DNA of 64,000 nucleotides from Trichoplax sp. H2 (GCA_003344405.1 NOWV01000046.1:186001-250000); one strand, 5' to 3'. Counted from the first letter of the stretch, positions 13,315 to 26,442 are shown. The notes: generated by a model not told the origin, from the sequence alone. Numbers and translations are program-made.

Positions 13315-15918
13315 TCATTTACTACAGTAATAAAGCACATTAAAGCAGCCATAATCGGTACCTATATGTAATTATCAACTTGTTCCTTGGTGGTTAATAA
13401 AATTACCGAACGAAGGTCGCTTTACAGAGTAATAACTACCGCAACTGCAAGAATTCAATTACTGTGCAGTCATAATTACATGATGTTGTCTTTCCTATTT
13501 TTAGACACTCGAATGCGACATCTTGTAAATTAGTATATGGCTAATGTTAAAATATTTCTCACGATCTGTCCAAAATCCATCCAAAATGTCGGTATCAAAA
13601 GACACATCAATAGTACTGTATACGTATGGTAATGCACTGAATAAATGATAGACAGGTTATTTTCCCTTTTGCAGCACAGACCAAAAAGTTTTATAAATTA
13701 ATGCAACTATACGGTCTAGAAGTCCATGGACATTAAATTATCACTACAGATAATTGCATAACTTCCTAATCGACATCTATAGGTCTATAGAATCTTTCAT
13801 CAGTCGTCTTTTACCACCCGCCAAACACAATTGAGCGTAAACCAACACACTGGATTTTCGCGATCATAAAGCTAACTACTGCTTATTAATCAAGTTGTCA
13901 ATTTTGTTATTACTGTACAAAATAATGCAGTATAAATTACACTATACTTGAACGGGTATTCATACTTTTTACGCTATTAAGTTAAGTAGAAAGCCCCTTA
14001 CATCGCTCGCCTAAAAACCTCAGGAAGTTATCATACTATTGTATATGGTCAATGTAGTCCCCGCCTTTTTAGTTCTTTCAATTTCTATCCGGCCCTAATG
14101 GGAGGGGTATGGCTAAAATTCGTTGAAATTGAAATTTCCGCTGTCAGTTTGGTTGACGTAATGATTGATTTAAAAAAATACAAAATGCGTAATCGTACAA
14201 GTATATTAATAATCATGAAGAAAACTTGCGATGACTAGATCTCAGTCAAAGTTGCTATCAACATTGGCAAATAAATACGAGTATGGGCGACGCTAATGGC
14301 TATTGCACCGCATCTTATAGTATCCAATAATTGAATTCTTGGTCAGTCAATATATCTTAGGCAAATTCGTTATACTCAATTTAAGCAGAGATATTCTGTA
14401 CGTGCGTGTATCCACTCAGTTTAATACAGTAAAAAGCAACATAACGAAAATAGAAATTACTCCTTTATAAACTATTGAATCACTAGATCACTGTATCTAA
14501 GTCAAAAAATTTCAACCAATACGTACAGTAAGGAAGTCATTCAGCTCTGCCATGTACAGTATTAAGCTTTACATCGTTTTAAGGGAGCTATTGAAATAAA
14601 AGATTGAAGTTTATTTTGATTCAGATTGAAAGGTCTCTTGTGTAGATAAATATTAGCTGTTTAAAATTTCAATTATAAGGCTAAATTACAGGAATTCTTC
14701 ATTGCCAGCCATCATCACCCTAATGTTATTTTAATTTTGCCCGGTTAATTTATTAATGATGATGTAATGGTTAAATTACTCAACGTTTCCTGAAATACTT
14801 TTGTTTACAAATATTGTAAGATTACAGAGTGCTATAGCTGTATAATTTTGCATACAGATATCTGAGCAAACTCATGCTTTGGCGAATCGTCATAATAAAA
14901 TTATATTAAATTACTCACAAATCCAATTTAGGGTATTACATTGGCTATCAGTAGTGCGGTTACAGCAATGGATGCCCGTAAATTATGAAATTTTCATGAG
15001 ACCTTATATAATATATACAGATTATCTTAAGGACTAGTCCAAATCCGTGCATCTCAAATAGCTTTAGAAATGTTTTACCATTTGCTACCGATTAGTCATT
15101 TACCGGTCATCACTATTACATTAATTCTGTGCTATGTGCTTCTTTCGGCTGTATTGAAATCTTTTTCCAATGCATATTGAATTGATTTTCTAGTTCTTAC
15201 TCTATCTGCTGCGTATTATTCAGCACCTAAAAAGCTGAAGACTGGCAGTTGACTATGAGAGCCATCTCGTTGGACTGGATTACCATTTTACCGCCCATCA
15301 AGAATACTTTTAATATAAAAGTTAGGAAAATAGTGTAGATTGTAATACTATGATTAGCGCAATAGTCCTAGATTTGAATCATCCATCGTATCTAGCAAAG
15401 AAATCCGTTTAGTAAAGCCCGGCTCATGTCATTTAGCCGACAACACAAATGTGACATACTGCCATCGGCAAAGTCAATATCAGCAGGCTTTGATCATAAT
15501 CAAATTCATTGTACAATATATTGAGCATATCCATAAAATGATAGCAAAGGTATCCTGCGTTTACACAGCATCGATTCGAAAATAAGCCAATAAACTATTG
15601 TATGATACAATACAGGGCCGCTTCCTGACACACTTCCGCAATACTCTATAGGGCCACACTAGCGACTGTAAATAAATCTGCAATGGTCCATAATATATAA
15701 TAGGTGGCCAAATCAATCTTTGCTCAAATTATTAGTTCTAAGTCTTTTTTGTATGCTAGTACTTCGCTATTGTTTCATGCATGTATTTACTAAATCTGCT
15801 TTTTTGAAATTTCGTTTCTATCTTTCGTGACAAGTAAAAGAGTCACAAAGTAACGGAGAAGAAATGTCAATCAATTGAAGAAATAGGGTGCAATCTTGTG
15901 TTAAAGTTGTATTTCACG
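13315..15918. other. AT-rich non-coding stretch, nothing recognisable
   Basis: No supported exon, RNA gene or repeat was seen. Composition is like the rest of the 5-37 kb gene-poor zone. Confidence 0.35.
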
Positions 15919-16185
15919 ATGAAAATGACAATCGTTATCAAAGGAAATAATCAGCCACTACTATTAGACTTGTCACTATCTTGGAGATTCGTTAAAATGA
16001 TCCAATTACAGTTTATAATCTACGATCTACTTAAGGTCCCCTTGCCTCGCGGGAAAATGAATCGTGATCGTATCATAAAAGATGACTGCCGCAATCATAT
16101 TATTGACTCTTTCAGTGCTAATTTTCTTGGTTACCCTGCCAACTGTCGTAGATTGATAGCCAATTATCATACAGTACTGAAATAA
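15919..16185 (+). CDS. Small open frame, unrecognised
   Basis: A frame of 88 codons from ATG at 15919 to TAA. The first third is hydrophobic/beta-like, and the second half is more polar and basic with three cysteines. It lies about 750 bp upstream of, and in the same orientation as, the BH3-like gene at 16940. There is no splice evidence, paralogue or recognised motif. Probability of a chance frame is high. Confidence 0.18.
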   Translation: MKMTIVIKGNNQPLLLDLSLSWRFVKMIQLQFIIYDLLKVPLPRGKMNRDRIIKDDCRNHIIDSFSANFLGYPANCRRLIANYHTVLK

Positions 16186-16939
16186 ACATGTCAAGTAGAT
16201 CTGTTAACACCCTACCCAATGTTTCTCGTCTTAATTAATTATTATTCAATAGAACGAAGGTCACTATTGATCACCAAGTTCAAATTTATTACTGTAAATT
16301 TAATTTTAATTATTTTTGTGTTTTTATTCTCTCCATCTGTTATCCTTCATCATTTTCTTTCATTGTTATACTTTAGCTACGGTAAAAGCAGAAAGATAAT
16401 AATTGTTTATTATCTAGTGTCCTACCAGTCGTCATCGTCAAATGTTAGTCGATAGTAATTCATCTATTGCAAAGGTAAATATCCGAAATATTGTCGTTAA
16501 TGTAAGCAAATTACGAAGCCCTTGCAATGTTTTCCCATTTCGTAGATGTTGATATACTAATTCACTACTGTCATATGTATTAAAATACTTGTATCTGGTA
16601 AAATAACATCAAATATCAACATAATGCATCCTTCTGTATTCAATAGATAAGCCACCGTCCAAAGATAAATTCTCATATATACTTACAAGGTGCGGTTTAT
16701 TGAGTCAAATTTATGCCCCCCAAAATACCTGTCATCCATTTTTATCGCCAGCTAGCAACGCTAAATTCAATATCTTCGTCGATCTGCATCTTGCACCCAT
16801 GTTGCTAGATGAAAAGCATCGAGGGTTAAATTAACACGGTATACGTTCATAGCTTGTATCGTATACCGTTTCAAGCTTTACTGCGAAAGAGTAAGAAAGT
16901 TATCAACGTTCAATTCACAATATTAACAATACTTTGACT

Positions 16940-17194
16940 ATGCAAGGGGCAAATATTCATCTACATTTTCATCATGGTTTTAATGATGACTGTTACGGTA
17001 GCGAAGATGATGATTATCAGGTTAATAGATGGAATGAAATTGGTCAAAATTTACAACAACTAGCTGATCAATTTGATTTGCAGACAAGGAAAAATTCTTC
17101 TTCTTGCTGGAGTAAAAGAATAGTTCGGATGGTTTTACTTCTTGGGATTACCTTAATAATATTTGTCTTGGCTTGGATCTACGCCTTTCATTGA
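16940..17194 (+). CDS. Small tail-anchored protein with BH3-like motif
   Basis: An intronless 84-codon gene: ATG at 16940, TGA at 17192. Residues 1-12 are rich in histidine (HLHFHHG) and residues 16-25 are acidic. Residues 34-45 (IGQNLQQLADQF) fit the BH3 pattern of hydrophobic, x3, Leu, x2, hydrophobic, small, Asp, x, hydrophobic: Ile34, Leu38, Leu41, Ala42, Asp43, Phe45. This is the same spacing as in BIM-type BH3-only proteins. Residues 57-63 are basic and Cys-bearing (WSKRIVR), and 61-82 form one uninterrupted hydrophobic helix ending three residues before the C-terminus, typical of tail-anchored outer-mitochondrial or ER proteins. Its inferred role is a pro-apoptotic BH3-only regulator binding BCL-2 proteins; nothing here proves that. 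A sister gene at 25803 shares the motif and flanks. The alternative is an unrelated tail-anchored peptide with a chance match. Confidence 0.6.
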   Translation: MQGANIHLHFHHGFNDDCYGSEDDDYQVNRWNEIGQNLQQLADQFDLQTRKNSSSCWSKRIVRMVLLLGITLIIFVLAWIYAFH

Positions 17195-20100
17195 GGATTA
17201 ATGATTCACTATAGTTGCGATTGACTATGGTAAGTCGAGCATCCAGTAATCTGCACTTAAATAGCAAACTAGCATAGTACCTCTATGTTACACTAGAACA
17301 AAATTGATGCCATCATTAATTATCAGTATTTCTTTACCCATTCAAGAAGATAATATATTGTAAAAATGAATTTTATAGTTTAAATTAAATGTGATACCAA
17401 AACATTTTAATGCAGTCAAGTTTTATAGTTTTCGTCCTCATCAACACATTTATTTGATGAGTTATAATCCGCGTTTAAATCAAACTAATTAACGAAATTA
17501 TTAAAACTTTTGCATTCGTAGACCATTCTTATATCATGATCACAGCCTGTATAAAAAGAGAAAAATAATACCGCCTACGCTACGTGTTCTTCTCCTTACA
17601 AATTGTAATTGTTACCGCGATATTGCTTGGGTTGTTTAGTTACGTTAACAAAAGATGGCTACTAAATTACAGTATACGCCTATGCGAATTAAAGTACTGT
17701 AACACTTTTCCAAAAGATAGGAAAATTTCAGCTCCGCATAGATGTTATAGTCTCTCACTTCGCATAATTTAGTATCTACAATAATAAATCTACTTATCAT
17801 CAAGTTATACACCGTAAATTGGATTACTCTATGGTAAATTAATACTAGCAAATCGATCAAATACATGCGAATCTGTCGATAATAATAATGTTGCAATTGA
17901 AATTTCTCGGCATATCATAATGAAATCAAGTTAATCCTTCCTATTTTTTTCTGTATCATCAAAGGACTGAATCACTTCCATGGATTTCATTTGATACAAA
18001 TAGGATTACCGATATTAAGGTACCGAATTTCAGTGAAACTCGCTGACAAAAGCATTTTAACTGGATACGTCATTTCGACAACTTCAAGCGGTTACTGTAT
18101 GAAGATCTAATTACTAAGAAGTTTGTAGAAACAAACATATTGCTGCTATATTGTAAATGAACTATAACAATATGCAACCAATACTTATCGGTATTGATCG
18201 CGTAGCTGCAAGATCCCCTACTGTATTGATTGCTTAAAAGCGTGTTAAAATAGCATAAATTAAGTAACTGATTGCTGCAGTATTTTATTATACTGTATAT
18301 ACACGAGATGCTTTAAAGAAAAGGCGCCGGTTCGATATCAAGCAACAAGTTTGGTGTCAAATTGAGTAGGCTTACAGACAGGGCAGCTTGGAAAACATTT
18401 GTTATGAGGCGGTGCGAATTGTAAGATATGAATAGCATGATGTCATGCATAAAAAGAGGCTTTTTCTCGCATTTTAAGACTAGAATTAGTACAAAACTGC
18501 CTGTTCATAGAGTACCTTTTTACAGGAAATCAGTAATACTAAATCGTATATTGATTTTGTTGATAGAAGTGCTGCTACATTTACAAAAACTGATCATAAA
18601 CTACAAGGAACTGTCTAACTATTTTTACTTCGTTCTAATTCCTGACATACTCATAGATTCTAAATAATAATTGATTTAATGCTTGGAGCTGTTAGAGTAT
18701 GATATATCATTACAGATTGATACAGTTTACGTATTTTATGACAACATCAGAGGATAACTACGTATCTCGATTAATGTTGTCACTCGTTTTAAACAAAGAA
18801 ATATCTATGCGTGCACATTCATAGTACTATTTTAATTTTTAATCTACTATGAAGTAAAGCCTTGCGATCTTAAAGGATAGCACGGTCTTGACTTTTTTTG
18901 TGCTTCTTTGCTAGTTAGATGTCAGTACCTTTGTTGGCTCAAGTGAACAGTAGCCAATCGAATAGTTAGGCAATTACTTTTGCCTATGCACTCAAGTACT
19001 TTAGTACTGGTACGTAATATTGATGCGCTTTCCGCTGAACATAGCTAAATCTGAATATGTTATAATAATTTAAGCTACATGTATTATCATAAATCATAAA
19101 TTGTAAAGTTACATTGCTTTTGTATAAGATTACAGGATAAACACTTATGTTATGGTATTAAATTTTTATTATCCGAATAACAATAAAAATTTAAGAAAAT
19201 TTTCTATATACATAACTCATTTGCGAAATTGTAAGTTGTAATATATGACATAGCTAGCCTATTTATCCAAAATATATCTAATCCTATACCTTATGTTGCA
19301 TGCCTAAAATCATTTATTGATGTACCATACCGTATATGTTTTTGCGATTTTTATTTACTTATGGCTTTATGAGCTATGACTCACCGAAGTGCGCCATTAT
19401 GTAAAACTCGCATGACTGCAACTCTTTGGCAATCAAACTTCTCCTGGATTCCCTTCAAGTACACTAGTATTGATACCGTACAGGATCTGAATATTATGCC
19501 GAGTCATCTTGCATATTCTTAACTGATGTAATGTAGGTTAAAACTTACTGGTACCATTATGAAAGTTCATATAAAACATTAAGGGTTCTAAGTTAATGAT
19601 TTGAAGCATAATTAACTATTTCTAACGTATACCGCAACAGTACAAACAGTATAGTGCTAAAAACAGAATGAATTTATATGCATCTACAGTACACCGTATC
19701 AAAAGAGATTCTATTTTCACGCACTGTTAGTAGACATTTGTTGTATAAATTTGAGTGTGGATATTTATGAAATTGCACATTAGGATGCAGTGTTACCACC
19801 AGCGATGACTGTCTACTGGCAATCCATAATATTTACAACTATACAAAGAATGCTATCGGGCTTACTCCTATAAAATGTAACATATCTACCATAACGTACA
19901 GGAATGATATTTAGTTGACAGCGAACTCTACAGTACTTCAATATAGATTTGTCACCTTATGCTAATGTCAGGTAGAAATAAGCTGGCACTAAGATAGACG
20001 GTAATATAATTACATATTTAATAAGGCTTTGGTATAGGTGAAGAACTGACAACTATCGCAGACCAAAATTTTTAATGCTAGAACGTACAAGACATTCATT

Positions 20101-21089
20101 CTTACTTATTGATACTTTATATCATCAATACATCGATATACTAAAATTCGCAGTAGTATGGTATATTTCACTTTACCGCAAACTAGTATTTCAAAATAAG
20201 TTAGGGATAAAAAAAGGTAAGATATAGAGGCTGACCATGCTTAGAGTTTAATTATTACGTTAAGAATTTAATTTAAAGCTTCATTAACCATGACATTGAA
20301 TACATAAGTAAGTAATGGAGTAAAAGCATAATATTCAGATTATATATCTTTATTATTACGAATGTGAATTCATGTGATTAGTTAATAATGTAGTATCAAA
20401 TCCAAAATAATATAGACAATAAATAGTTGATTAATCATAAGTCAATAAAGTAATTAGTAGAAATAATGATATGATGTCAAAATTTTTTGATTATCAATCT
20501 GTCATAATATTAATCAGTAATGTTGAACAATTGCTAATAAAAAAACATCAAGAAATGAACTGCTTAAAGATTTATCTTTCGGTAGAAGTCAATGTAACTA
20601 TTTAGATTGATAGCCTTTAACCTATTGGTATCAAATCTCGTTTAATTCAGTTCAATGTGTTAATATGTTGATTATACTTTAACCGTTGTAAAACTTATTA
20701 TTAAATGGCCTCCCTTACTGGTGCGCAATATAGTGTTAAATCACGTTAAGCAGCAATTTCTCGAATTTTCATCACTCCTAAAAGGATGATGTCATTGTAA
20801 GCTATTAATTACTTGAACGCCGTGTTATACGAACGTATGTCTTTTCTCATACATTGTTAAATTGCTTACCTAAAAATAAGAGCAATGTAAAGAGTAAAAT
20901 AACAACCGTGTAAAGCTTTGAAATTAACGCGCATTGAATATTAATAGGATAAATTCTGAAGCTCAAGTTGTGTACTCTGTCGGAACCAGTACTCAATTTG
21001 ACAACGGATGAAAGTATTCATTAATATCATTACCGCTTCAGCGATTACATTTTAAATCTTACAGGAAATTTTCAGGAAAAAAAATATTT
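17195..21089. other. AT-rich non-coding stretch, nothing recognisable
   Basis: No supported exon was found. Short open frames occur (for example 18428-18667 and 19377-19523) but have no motif, paralogue or splice support. Confidence 0.35.
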
Positions 21090-21356
21090 CTATGCAGTTG
21101 TAAATAGTATTCCGCGAAAAAATATGGGATTTGCATTAACGAGCCATGCGTACTTTATTAGGCGGCCGACAACATACGAGCAGATGCCATTAAAGCTTCT
21201 TTCATTATATAACATATTATAGCGTGCTTTCGTATATGAATCAGAAAAGCATGAGTCATACTGCGTATTTAGTAAGTGAACGTATTGGTTAATTTTTGTC
21301 GTCGGAGAACCCATATTGAATTCGGCGCCGTTTCTAGACAAACCGGGCTGTTGCAT
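21090..21356 (-). CDS. Small open frame, unrecognised
   Basis: An 88-codon minus-strand frame beginning with ATG at 21356. Its first 60 residues are polar, with several Asn, Tyr and Ser, and look more protein-like than the hydrophobic frames typical of AT-rich noise. It has no recognised domain and no verified splice sites. It may be a first exon or a chance frame. Confidence 0.18.
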   Translation of the reverse strand: MQQPGLSRNGAEFNMGSPTTKINQYVHLLNTQYDSCFSDSYTKARYNMLYNERSFNGICSYVVGRLIKYAWLVNANPIFFRGILFTTA

Positions 21357-21969
21357 CTTTGTTCACGGTATAAGGAGTATCAATTTATAATGGCGTCGAT
21401 GGGCAAGTTAGCATAATGTACAGCAGTAAGTTTACATAATAAGTATGTATATTTATGTAGAAGTCCTACGTAATATTCAATATCTAAGCTATTACGACTT
21501 TATCAGACTGGACGCCATTGTACGCAAACAATGTGACCTTTATAAAAAAGTCAATCTAGCAATTTATTGCCTGTATTATGACAAGATTGTTGATAAGTGA
21601 ACTAGCTTGCGATCCATTAAGTTATCATTTTAATTCAACAGGACTTACTACTAAGTTAGTAGAATTTACTAGATTAGCCTACGCTTTAAACAAATAATGT
21701 ACAGAATACTTGAGTGACTGTGAATCCAATGTAGTAGTAATATACTGTAATATGCATTAAAATTAATTATTATTATTTTTCCCTTCTAGTAAATATACGA
21801 CGGAATCTATTTTTTCTGAATAAAATGTATATAAACAATCAAGGCAATAAACAAGAATATTCAACATCAATTTCATTTTATTTGATGGGGAATCGTAAAT
21901 GGGTGTTTATGTGCTGTTTATTGACATTCAAAATGGGCAAGATTATGCCGTAGAAATGTAACCTGTTAA

Positions 21970-24900
21970 CATCAACACGCAGTACAATACAGCAGTATTA
22001 GTACAGTATATGTCCGAGCGATCAGTTCGTTTCAATGCCATTTGATAGAAAGGAACAAGTCAACAAACAACACACTGCAGTCGCCGCTTTACATGCAATT
22101 CTATTCTTCTGTAGTCATGGTAAATCCAATAAAAAATATGTTTCTTGCATCGGTGACTACCATTGGATCCAGTTTCACAAGTGGAAATGCTCATTGCGTG
22201 TATGAGACAAAAGGCGGAAATTTTATTAGCGTCTAGTTGTTTCTTTTTTTCATGTCGTTGTTGATCTCTCTTTACTATTGCCCACTCACAGTAGAGTGGA
22301 GATTTTGTTGCATTCTACTGAGGGCTGTCCACTGTCGACACTTGACAGTGGTGTACTGTGGCGTTTTCAATTTTTATTTTATTTTACTTTATTTTGAATT
22401 TATTTTGATTTTATTTTGATTTTATTTCATTTCCCATCGGCCTCACGACTGCACTCTGCTGCAGTCGTAATATTGACCGTACAGTACACCCGTACAGTAC
22501 AGTACAGTACAGTACAGTGTACAGTGTGGCGGGGATTGATGTGTTTGTGATGGTGACTACACCTGACACCTGGTGTACTGTACTGAATCCACGTTCCTTT
22601 GTAAAATGCGCGGGAAATGTAATGTCAACATTGCCTCTCACTTTTCATTCATCCTGGAACCTTTACAATACATTATACTGTAATTTACAGTACAATGTAC
22701 TGTGTTTGGATCACAATGATCACTTCTTCACCAGGTTAGAATGACAGGTGCAGTGGAAAAACTTGAAAAGGCAAGCTTGGACACGTTTATCACTCACAGC
22801 TCAGCACTGTACTGCACATCATTAATATTGAGTTGATGAACAGGACTCTAGATATCGATACAGTATTTACTGGATAATGACGCCATTTCAATCAGGCAAA
22901 TCGATATTCAACACCGTATTATTGAATTGGGTTTGGCGTTTGGAAGATGATTTCCCACCATCACCTGTTCAATGATGACCTATACAGTATTTGGTTATCA
23001 CGCAAACTAAGTCACTAAAAGTACGATGTTGTAGATCCGCACTATTTCATAGATGCATGCGTACGGTATGGGTGCCTCGGACAGAGTTGAATGATCGTTT
23101 TTTTGAACACAAGCCAGTTTCCTGTCCTATAACATACAGTATTATGTTGTATTCGACGGTAAGTACAGCGATGATTTTATTTCTATATCCGTTGGGTTAA
23201 TCGTGAAAGGGCAGCATTACAGTGGCGATCATTGCGTGAGGTTCTTTTGTTCGATCAATACAGTACAACTAAGATTAGAATACTGTAATACTTCCTTTGC
23301 ATAATCTTGTACAGTGTACAGTACAGTAGTCTAAATCTCCATGTAAATTGATGTCAATCACGGCTTACTGATCCAAAGTACAAGTGGATGCCAATGTTCC
23401 GTAAAGTGATTAATCAATTAGTTAAATAAACATGAGTCAAACTTCTTGAATTCATGATGCATGTGTACTCTACACTTATTGTACTGTACAGTACAGAATA
23501 GGGTTGTTGTGATATACAGTGCAAAATGACAGAAACTTGTTATGATAAACAGTGTAAAAATGTTGATGCTCAATTGCACATTTTGCAATCTGCAGACTCC
23601 TGAGTGTAGTCGCTCGGCAACGAAGACTGTACAGTGTACAGTACGGACTGGCGCTCTCCAGTAGTGAGTAAATAAATAAAGTACTGTACTCTAGAGCATG
23701 TTGGCCACGACAGCATGTACAGTACATTGTACAGTACAGCGGGATTAAATTGGCTGGCACTAAGGAAAATAAGCTGTGTAGGCTAAATCAAGCCCCAAGT
23801 AGATAAAAGCTTCAATGCAGACGTAGCCCAATAACTCAGGGATGTAAACCTGGCTTTCATTTCTATCCATTTGTTCTTATTTTTTCTCGTACAGTACTGT
23901 AGAATCTGTAAATAATGGAAAATTGTTACAGTACTGAATGAAAATTGTACAGTTCGCACAAATCCCGCCCATTCTCTGATAGTCTACTGTACAGTGTACT
24001 GTACATTGTACAGTCATTTCAACTCACACATGACGAGGAAGGCTTGAATAATGGAATACAGTACTGTAATAATAATAGTGATAATTATTATTATTGTTAA
24101 TATCATTATTAATCAATCGTTCCAGTACTCAATATTTTTTTTTTTCTAATGTTGGATTTGTGAGCAGACAACAACAACTTCTTGTCAACATAATAATTAC
24201 TAATTATACATACTGTACTATATATACAGTACTATACTGTATACCTGCATTTGTTGGTGAACACCCAACAACATCAATAACAATGGCTATCGTATTCAAT
24301 TTCGCTAGTCATTGCAACTGACATAACTTAACTCGTGAAATGGAATAAAAAGTTGAATGAGTAATGAATTGAGTACAGTACACCATAATAGGATCATACT
24401 GTATAGTGTACATCCATTGTTAAAGAAGAGAACTGTTGTTGGAATGATTACGCTAAAGATAAGGTCACGAGGAGGTGGACTATGCAGATCATCATGCACT
24501 ACCGTACTGTGAAAGTAGTGTACGTCAATAAAGCCGGGCTGGGAATACAGTAGTCGTTGTACGCTTATCCCTGGGATCGTTAATGTGGATGACGACTATC
24601 GTTCTGTGTTACCTTTTACCGACGTTTCATAATAGATCTCTAGGAAGTGGTATAGGTTGATCCATTTATTGATATTCATCAGGTGGTTGTACTCTTCACT
24701 AGAAAACTTGGAGTAACAAGTCATCTTGATTTTTTAACCCAGGATGAAATGGAATTTTTGTTTTGAGTGATTCATCCAACTACAGTACCGTACTTTGATA
24801 CTGGTAGTCAGGGCCTACTTACTACGATAGCCTACACGTCCAAGTTGGAGTAGAGGACAGTCGTCGCAGTAGTCTCTAGTTAGTGATTTCATTTTTTATT

Positions 24901-25330
24901 TATTTATTTCTATTTATCTTTTCTTTTTTATTGATTTCAACCTGTCATGGGCGTGTCTGTACTCCACAGTACGCTCAATCTACAGTGCAGTACCGTATTG
25001 TACTCTACAGTACAAGTACTGTAGAGATGGAAAGCGACAACTACCGTACTGTACTGTACCGGTGCGGTCTCGTCATCACGGTTGGGAAGTACAAGTTGTA
25101 ACCAGTCATAGGGTCATTGGAATAGTACGGTATTGTACCGTGCTGTCATGTACCGGTACGGCCTCATCATCGCTGTTGGTAAGTTCAAGCTGTAACCAGT
25201 CTTGGGTGATTGGAACAGTACGGTATTGTACTGGTGCTGTAATGTGAAGTACCGTACTCAACCGTACCGAACCGTACCGTGCATGCTCGACAGTACGTTC
25301 TGCATCCTACAGTACTTTTTCAAAGTTTGG
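21970..25330. repeat. Cluster of palindromic TACTGTACAGTA-type words
   Basis: Dozens of copies of GTACAGTAC / GTACTGTAC and variants occur here (for example about 22495-22520, 23305-23325, 23480-23500, 23625-23645, 23715-23740, 23985-24015, 24210-24245, 24965-25025). Toward the right end they pass into a GTACGGTAC / CCGTACCG variant (25110-25275). Each word is self-complementary or nearly so, so runs can fold into hairpins. All six frames through these stretches read as Tyr-Cys-Thr-Val or Ser-Thr-Val-Gln-Tyr, so open frames here are artefacts. This low-complexity family recurs at 40-51 and 61 kb. Confidence 0.85.
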
Positions 25331-25802
25331 ACTTGATATACAAAAACAACTTCTTCATCTTTTACTACTATAACGCCACCAGTCTTGCCCGAGCATACAG
25401 TCGATCTTTTCCTATCCGTCGCCTATGACAGTACTAACTTACAGTACAAAGCACAGTTCGGTACTGTAAGGTCAGCAGACCCGTTAAAGTTCACCACAAT
25501 ATAAAACCAAGCTTCGCTCACTTTCGCAGTCAATTCTCAAAAATTTTTACTACCGTGTAGTGGAAGATTGCGTATCAACATTTTGCTAACGCTCTTGATT
25601 GCTTATATTTTTTTTTTCCTTTTGCCAACTTTTCCAGTCAACTACTTTCAACTTTACTTTTCAAGACTTTAGAGTAGATAGTAACATCTTTTTAAGCCTG
25701 TTTTAAATACCGTCGCCATTTCAGTGTAGTCATTTTCATTGAATCGAATTTTCACTGTCAAGTGTACACACACACAACGATACATTACAAACGCGCACAA
25801 CG

Positions 25803-26018
25803 ATGGATCAAGATACAACCAACGAGATCGATGAACAAGTTTGGCCTGATATAGGGGCTGATCTAAGGCTCCATGCAGACGAATTTGACAATCAATATCG
25901 CCGAAACTCCAATCTTGAAATGGTCATTGCCACATTTGATGGTATAGTTCAATCAGTGCTATTTCATCAAGTTCTCCGGATCGTACTTCACATCACCGGC
26001 AATTATCATCGCCTCTAG
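25803..26018 (+). CDS. Second small protein with BH3-like motif
   Basis: A 71-codon frame: ATG at 25803 in a purine context, TAG at 26016. Residues 17-28 (IGADLRLHADEF) match the BH3 spacing: Ile17, Leu21, position 24 occupied by His instead of a hydrophobic residue, Ala25, Asp26, Phe28. Around it, Trp, Ile-Gly, Leu, Ala-Asp, Phe-Asp, Arg and Asn-Ser are all shared with the gene at 16940, so the two look like paralogues. The tail (residues 48-64) is only moderately hydrophobic. A different reading frame over 25970-26045 is more membrane-like and runs into a perfect donor GTAAGT at 26048, with an acceptor TTTTGCAG ending at 26151. The 3' end may therefore be mis-modelled, spliced, or frameshifted in a decaying copy. 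The gene sits just right of the palindromic repeat cluster. Confidence 0.5.
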   Translation: MDQDTTNEIDEQVWPDIGADLRLHADEFDNQYRRNSNLEMVIATFDGIVQSVLFHQVLRIVLHITGNYHRL

Positions 26019-26442
26019 TCTTGTCGGATTCATCTCTGAAAATTGCGGTAAGTACACTAGTAATGCATACATCAATTGATTGCCTACCATCAACAAAATG
26101 AAGGCCAAACCTTTCATCAACTTTCTATTATACCATGACTTGTTTTGCAGCATAAGTCCCCCGACAAATGGAGGCTTTTACACGTCCAATTTTCAATCAG
26201 TTTCTGACTCTTTCAACATTCCTTTATTTCATTTTATTTCACTCTATCTTAATATCGACAATACGCGCGGTCAATCGACCACTTCCATACGCATTCTAAA
26301 AAATATCGTCACTGAAATACTTGAAATCAAGAACGCCGGCCGTATACGTTATAAGGTCTTTGATCTAGTACATTACTGTACGTGCATAGGGCTTACCCCA
26401 CCAAATAGAGAAGTACTGTACAAGTATACGGTGTCTTATTGA

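Noticed and set aside
18330-18345. GGTTCGATATC as a tRNA T-arm
   Set aside because: No matching acceptor stem, anticodon arm or second arm could be found around it.
25959-26153. Minus-strand 64-codon hydrophobic frame opposite the second BH3-like gene
   Set aside because: The plus frame has the paralogue evidence; the minus frame has none, though it could not be fully excluded.
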